From CBDFHV01 sp965247705 (GTDB taxonomy: Bacteria > Pseudomonadota > Alphaproteobacteria > Rhodospirillales > CAMCUA01): 64,000 nt of DNA. Positions 60,578-64,000 of this stretch are shown one piece after another. The notes under the pieces are model-generated. The model had not been told where the DNA came from and searched no databases. It worked only from the letters and a program-made list of their open reading frames with translations. The number at the start of each line of letters is the position of its first letter. Positions within the stretch are counted from its first letter, which is position 1. The DNA lies in the NCBI GenBank assembly GCA_965247705.1, contig CBDFHV010000032.1, positions 1 through 64,000 on the forward strand, in the 5' to 3' direction. The position numbers were made by a program, and so were the translations under genes.

Positions 60578-60669
60578 TGTTGCGCTCGAGACATTTCGTT
60601 CCCATTAAATCTACGCAAACTGCGACCTTCACCCCCGGGCTCAGGAACCAAATGTTAGAATCGCAACAC
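60577..60669. mobile_element. 93-bp MITE, copy 1
   Basis: Non-coding 93-bp unit between TA dinucleotides, with inverted ends of about 27 bases (GTGTTGCG... and its near complement). It differs from copy 2 by two bases near the left end. Both ends resemble those of the adjacent IS630-family element (left GTGTT-CG-TCGA-ACA, right GTT-GAATCGC-ACAC), so that transposase could mobilise it. It sits on the stop codon of the methyltransferase gene. Confidence 0.8.
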
Positions 60670-61407
60670 TAGTAGTCCTCGTCACGTTCGAGTCGCTTGC
60701 GGCAGGGCGGCAGCCATACGAACCCTGGCCATGTCGCCCGATGGGTTGAGCTGGCTTCACCCAGACGATCCAGCAGTAGGCGGTGGCGCTAGTGTTCCGA
60801 TCGAGACATTTCGTTCCCATTAAATCTACGCAAACTGCGACCTTCACCCCCGGGCTCAGGAACCAAATGTTAGAATCGCAACACTAGCTGCGGCTCGCGA
60901 GAGCCTGCCCTTGATCATCGGCACCCGCTCGGTGAACTGACAAATCCACTCAGGCGGATGCGGCTCGAACAGCGTGGCGTGCCGCCCTATTCCTTCCAGG
61001 AAGCTCGTGCGAACCAGCAGGCAGATACCGGCGTTGGCCAGCTCGAGGCCGCGCTTTGCGAACGCCGCGGCCTTGTTGAACGGCGGGTTGGTGATGATCC
61101 AGTCAACCGGCTCGGCCGGCTCCCACGGTGACAGCAGCCCGTCGGCCAGGAAGTCGCCGACCGGATAGCCGTGCCCGTAGTCGTGGATGTCAGACGCTTT
61201 GACGCGGGCGAAGTATTCGGTCAGCGGGCGGACCATGTGACCCTCGCCGCACGCCGGGTCCCACGCGGACTCCGGCCCAATCTTGCCCCAATGATCGAGA
61301 TGCTCGCAGAGCGCCCGCGTCGCCCATGGCGGCGTCGGGAAGTAGTCGAGCGAGTCCGGCGGCTCGTGCCGCCGCGCCATCACCGCTGTCGAGACGTTCT
61401 GCGCCAT
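60669..61407 (-). pseudogene. Phage-type DNA N6-adenine methyltransferase, MITE-disrupted
   Basis: Starts at ATG 61407 (MAQNVSTAVMARRHEPPDSL). The SAM motif is DPACGEGHMVRPL and the catalytic motif is WIITNPPFNKAAAF, typical of N6-adenine methyltransferases. After KGRLSRAAAS it enters MITE copy 2 and ends ten residues later. Beyond the MITE the gene continues SATAYCWIVWVKPAQPIG. One more frame change leads to the closing FVWLPPCRKRLERDEDY, with the stop TAG at the CTAG now holding MITE copy 1. Two lesions (insertion and frameshift) affect only the C-terminus, so a truncated enzyme with all visible motifs might still be made. Confidence 0.75.
60792..60884. mobile_element. 93-bp MITE, copy 2
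   Basis: Identical to copy 1 at 91 of 93 positions, with TA on both sides (60790-60791 and 60885-60886). It was inserted into a CTAG inside the methyltransferase gene. Excising it with one TA restores GCA GCT AGC GCC and an unbroken local frame. Confidence 0.85.
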
Positions 61408-61558
61408 CACGCGACTGTCTGGCCTGGGCGTCCGCGAAGCACCAGGCCGCGCCCAGCGTGACCCCGACCGCGAAGACGACCAACACCGCCCAAGTCTTCC
61501 AGGTGACGATGAACCGCAGGTTGCCCAAGAGGCCTTTCAACGACGTCGCACGGCTCAT
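61190..61558 (-). CDS. Small membrane protein overlapping the methyltransferase start
   Basis: A ribosome site (GAAGGGGATCG) precedes ATG 61558. The first 48 residues (MSRATSLKGLLGNLRFIVTW, then a membrane helix WAVLVVFAVGVTLGAAWCFA) look real. After ADAQARQ the frame runs over the methyltransferase gene in a different frame and looks non-coding. A neighbouring frame ends GQTVA in a TGA that overlaps the methyltransferase ATG, so a one-base frameshift near 61415-61430 is possible. The function is unknown. Confidence 0.35.
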   Translation of the reverse strand: MSRATSLKGLLGNLRFIVTWKTWAVLVVFAVGVTLGAAWCFADAQARQSRDGAERLDSGDGAAARAAGLARLLPDAAMGDAGALRASRSLGQDWAGVRVGPGVRRGSHGPPADRILRPRQSV

Positions 61559-61673
61559 GTTCGATCCCCTTCAGGCAACAAATAACCCGCCGCGGCGAAG
61601 CCGGGACGGGTGGGGTGCGGGCGCACCAATTCACACTGACGAAAACATGCTTCTTATATAAATCAGTTGTCAA

Positions 61674-63418
61674 CCCCGCCTTATTCACCCAAGGGGCCTG
61701 AAATGACTGGCGCGCGGCGGATTTTGACGTAAAATCAATGTGCTAGAAGGATTCACAACAAACCTCCGCCGTGCGCCATGGGTGAAACGCTATCTCTGTT
61801 CGGTTCCTCGTTCAACAAGTCCCTTCGCATCGAATCCCGACCCGAGCGGCTGACCGGGGAACCGGGGGCCGTGCTCTTGCGCGAGATCATGGAGCGCACC
61901 CGGATCATCGAGTGGCTGACCGAGCGGTTGCACGATCCGCGCAAGGCCGATCGTGTCACCTATCCCCTGGCCGATCTGCTGCGCACGGTTCTGCTTCTCT
62001 TTGGCCAGGGTTGGCACGACCAAGACGACGCCGACGCGCTCCGCCATGATGCGGGCCTACGCCTGGCTGCAAGCGGTTCACGGGGTGTCACGCCGTTGTC
62101 CACCGAGGCGCACCTGGCCTCGCAACCCACGCTGTCGCGTCTGATCGCGCTTCTGAGCACGCCGGAGGCCCGCACTGTGCTCCATGAGGCGATCACCGAG
62201 CTCGCGGGGCGGCGGTTCCGGGGCCTGCGCGGCGGTCACCGGCAGCGATATCTGACCATCGACGTGGACAGCCTGCCGATCGAGGTCCACGGCCATCAAC
62301 CCGGCTCGGCCTGGAACGGCCATTACCATCAGCGCATGTACCACCCTTTGGTGGCCAGCATCGCCGAAACCGGCGACCTTCTGGACGCTCGTTTACGGGA
62401 GGGCAACGCCCACACCGCCGAGGGGGCGCTGGACTTCATCCTTGATCTCGTGGACCGAGCCGAAGAGACGCTGTGCCAAGTCGCTCTGGTGCGCATCGAC
62501 GCTGGGTTCCCCAGCGATCCCCTGCTGTCGGGCCTGGAGCGTCGCGGGACGCCCTATGTTGCCCGATTGCGGACCAACAAGGTCCTGGACCGCATGGCTC
62601 AGCCCTGTCTTGGACGGCCGCCGGGACGGCCTCCGGCAGAGCCGCGGACGTGGTTCCACGAGATGACCTGCCGGGCGAAGTCGTGGTCGAAAGAGCGCCG
62701 AGTGGTCCTGGTGGTGTTGGAACGGCCAGACCAATTTCTGGTTGATCACTTCTGGCTGATCACCAGCCTTGATGCCGGGGCCGTGCCGGCGGCCGATCTC
62801 CTGGATCACTACCGCCAGCGCGGCCGTGCCGAGGCCCACATGGGCGAACTCATGGACGTGATGGACCCGGCGCTGTCGTCCGCGTCGCGAAGGAAGCGTC
62901 ATTACCGGGGGCGCTGCCTGCCGGAGCGCGAGAGCACGGTCGATGCCTTCGCTCACAACGAGGTCGTCCTGTTGCTCAACATCCTGGCCTATGAACTGGT
63001 TCATGCCGGGCGGTGCCTGATGGAGACTGCGACCGGCGAGGGGTGGAGCCTTCGCCGGTTCCGCGAGCGCGTTCTGCGCGCCGCCGCCCGGGTCGTCGTT
63101 TCCGGCCGACGCATCACCATGGTCATCGGGGAAACATTCGCCCGCTTCTGGCAACGGCTCTGGCCGCGCTTGGAACGCTTGCGATACGCCGACCCGTAAC
63201 CCCGTCCAAGTCGGCCAGCTAGACTTCAAGCCACCGCCGGATCGCCGGTGGCGGTCCCGCTCGCCTCCACGGCGGCTTCTTCACGCCTTTCATGCCTCAA
63301 GTGGCTATCGCACAGCTGGGGAAGCACCCGTGACTCGCCAGCCGCGAATGACCCTGCAACGAGACTCGCATCACATGCAGAAAAGTCTACGGCAAGGGGG
63401 TTGGTGAATAAGCCGGGG
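61674..63418 (+). mobile_element. IS1380-family insertion sequence (copy C)
   Basis: 1745-bp element with a 4-bp target duplication TCAA (61670-61673 and 63419-63422). The inverted ends are CCCCGCCTTATTCACC and CCCCGGCTTATTCACC (15 of 16 identical). The transposase is on the plus strand; about 220 non-coding bases follow it. It has the same general design as copies A and B, but a different sequence. Confidence 0.9.
61778..63199 (+). CDS. IS1380-family transposase (copy C)
   Basis: 473 residues with an intact frame. The first Asp region is RYLTIDVDSLPIEVHGHQPG, the second LVRIDAGFPSDPLLSGL, and the late Glu region RQRGRAEAHMGELMDVMDPA. HNEVVLLLNILAYELVHAGR is near the C-terminus. It belongs to a different IS1380 branch from copies A and B, judging by the motif spacing and N-terminus. 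Confidence 0.9.
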   Translation: MGETLSLFGSSFNKSLRIESRPERLTGEPGAVLLREIMERTRIIEWLTERLHDPRKADRVTYPLADLLRTVLLLFGQGWHDQDDADALRHDAGLRLAASGSRGVTPLSTEAHLASQPTLSRLIALLSTPEARTVLHEAITELAGRRFRGLRGGHRQRYLTIDVDSLPIEVHGHQPGSAWNGHYHQRMYHPLVASIAETGDLLDARLREGNAHTAEGALDFILDLVDRAEETLCQVALVRIDAGFPSDPLLSGLERRGTPYVARLRTNKVLDRMAQPCLGRPPGRPPAEPRTWFHEMTCRAKSWSKERRVVLVVLERPDQFLVDHFWLITSLDAGAVPAADLLDHYRQRGRAEAHMGELMDVMDPALSSASRRKRHYRGRCLPERESTVDAFAHNEVVLLLNILAYELVHAGRCLMETATGEGWSLRRFRERVLRAAARVVVSGRRITMVIGETFARFWQRLWPRLERLRYADP

Positions 63419-63422
63419 TCAA

Positions 63423-63524
63423 CATCTTTTTTGAATTCAGTTCGCAAACCCGCACTGAGCTTAGGCGTACGGGCAGTCCCTGCGGCGCATGTTGTGTCAC
63501 GCGATTTAGGGCCCAAATGTGCAT
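63423..63524 (-). pseudogene. 5' fragment of a small gene cut by IS copy C
   Basis: A near-perfect ribosome site (AAGGAGGTGA) precedes ATG 63524; 34 codons follow (MHIWALNRVTQHAPQGLPVR...) before the TCAA repeat. If the IS is removed the frame continues as LTTDLYKKHVFVSVNWCAR on the other side. I cannot name a family. Its start lies just after the stop of the upstream gene, whose TGA lies within the ribosome site, so the two were one operon. Confidence 0.4.
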
Positions 63525-63532
63525 CGTCCGAA

Positions 63533-64000
63533 TCACCTCCTTGCCGGCCCGTAGCCGTAGTGGACGGCCAGCACACCGAGCGCCGCGACCAGCACGCCGG
63601 TCGCCTGATTGCCGTACATCGGCCGACCGCTCCAACCCTGCTGCACCGCCCATTCCCGCAAGCTGTGCCCCAGCCCGACCACGTGCCAGACACAGCTGCC
63701 GCCCGGGCTGTTCGGGCCGCCCAACGTGCCGAGAGAGCGCACCACCCGATTGCGAGCGGCGATCTGATTGTCGGTGAGATCGTTCGTCCAGCCGCCGCCC
63801 GAGACGCGGACCATGTTTCTGGGCGGCATGGCGTCATAGGCGGCGACGGTGAAGTGGGCCTGGAAATCGCGGGCGGCATCGTACATGGCCCGGGTTATGG
63901 TTCCGGCCTTCAGCATGCGCGCCAGCGTGTCGACGGTGCGCGCGTGGGCGACTGTCTGGCCCTCGGGATCGGCCTCGCGCACCATTTCGGCCTTGCGGCC
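63533..64000 (-). CDS. DUF6456-like protein, 5' end outside window
   Basis: The frame is open to the last base of the window; an internal ATG lies at 63985. The part seen has a helical first half (TLARMLKAGTITRAMYDAAR) and a C-terminal section with a conserved Cys/Trp/Gly pattern (GSCVWHVVGLGHSLREWAVQ, then LVAALGVLAVHYGYG). This resembles the C-terminal DUF6456 region found in alphaproteobacterial and phage-related regulators. It is the upstream gene of the fragmentary phage-like operon that ends with the methyltransferase. Confidence 0.5.
   Translation of the reverse strand, partial: GRKAEMVREADPEGQTVAHARTVDTLARMLKAGTITRAMYDAARDFQAHFTVAAYDAMPPRNMVRVSGGGWTNDLTDNQIAARNRVVRSLGTLGGPNSPGGSCVWHVVGLGHSLREWAVQQGWSGRPMYGNQATGVLVAALGVLAVHYGYGPARR

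Noticed and set aside
58304..64000. Genomic island with defined attachment sites
   Set aside because: No integrase, tRNA gene or flanking direct repeat could be found in the window; the zone looks like accumulated insertions.

Overview
The window is a GC-rich chromosomal segment, by eye about two-thirds G+C, from an alphaproteobacterium that looks like a member of the Rhodospirillales. The evidence is fliX, an FlgJ that has only the rod-binding domain, a DksA with a degenerate zinc finger, cckA directly behind flhB, and a perfect GAAC-N7-GAAC SOS box in front of recA.

Layout. Positions 1-2.9 kb hold a tyrosine/phenylalanine catabolic operon (hmgA, fumarylacetoacetate hydrolase, phhA). Positions 3-9.7 kb hold mostly leftward catabolic and uptake genes: two flavoprotein oxidoreductases, a TauD-type dioxygenase, a GST, an SDR and an amino-acid binding protein. 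Positions 9.9-16.7 kb hold flgL, flgK, a flgN-like gene, flgJ, flgI and flgE. Positions 16.8-19.6 kb hold two subunits of an iron-type ABC importer. Positions 19.8-34.1 kb hold fliX, dksA, flgHAGF and a rightward run from fliL through fliM, motE, cheY, cheZ and two MotB-like genes to a large TPR gene. speDE follow. Positions 35.5-44.2 kb hold fliP, fliO, an fhlB-like gene, flgBC, fliE, fliQ, fliR and flhB, interrupted by two IS1380-family elements. Positions 44-58.3 kb hold cckA, recA, an HpcH-type aldolase, alaS, an MFS transporter, a cyclophilin, a second CheZ-like gene, meaB, glycerate kinase and pyruvate kinase. Positions 58.3-64 kb form an accessory zone of IS elements, MITEs, gene fragments and phage-like genes.

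The main result is that the flagellar regulon appears to be decaying. flgL, motE and the TPR gene each carry a frameshift. flgG carries an in-frame UAA at codon 240 of 262. fliO is split by a 1606-bp IS1380-family element with a 4-bp target duplication, and removing it restores a 125-residue FliO that overlaps fliP by 4 bases. A second IS1380-family element separates flgB from flgC. I found no such lesion in about 25 non-flagellar chromosomal genes between 1 and 58.3 kb. Two of the frameshifts look like short tandem duplications (2 and 5 bp), and a 20-bp tandem duplication ends flgB. This pattern fits relaxed selection on motility together with IS expansion, as in an early host-associated or otherwise non-motile lineage. 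Sequencing error remains possible and can be tested by read mapping.

The accessory end adds a second result: a 93-bp MITE present twice, with termini matching the neighbouring IS630-family element. One copy abuts that IS and sits on the stop codon of a DNA adenine methyltransferase gene; the other lies inside the same gene.
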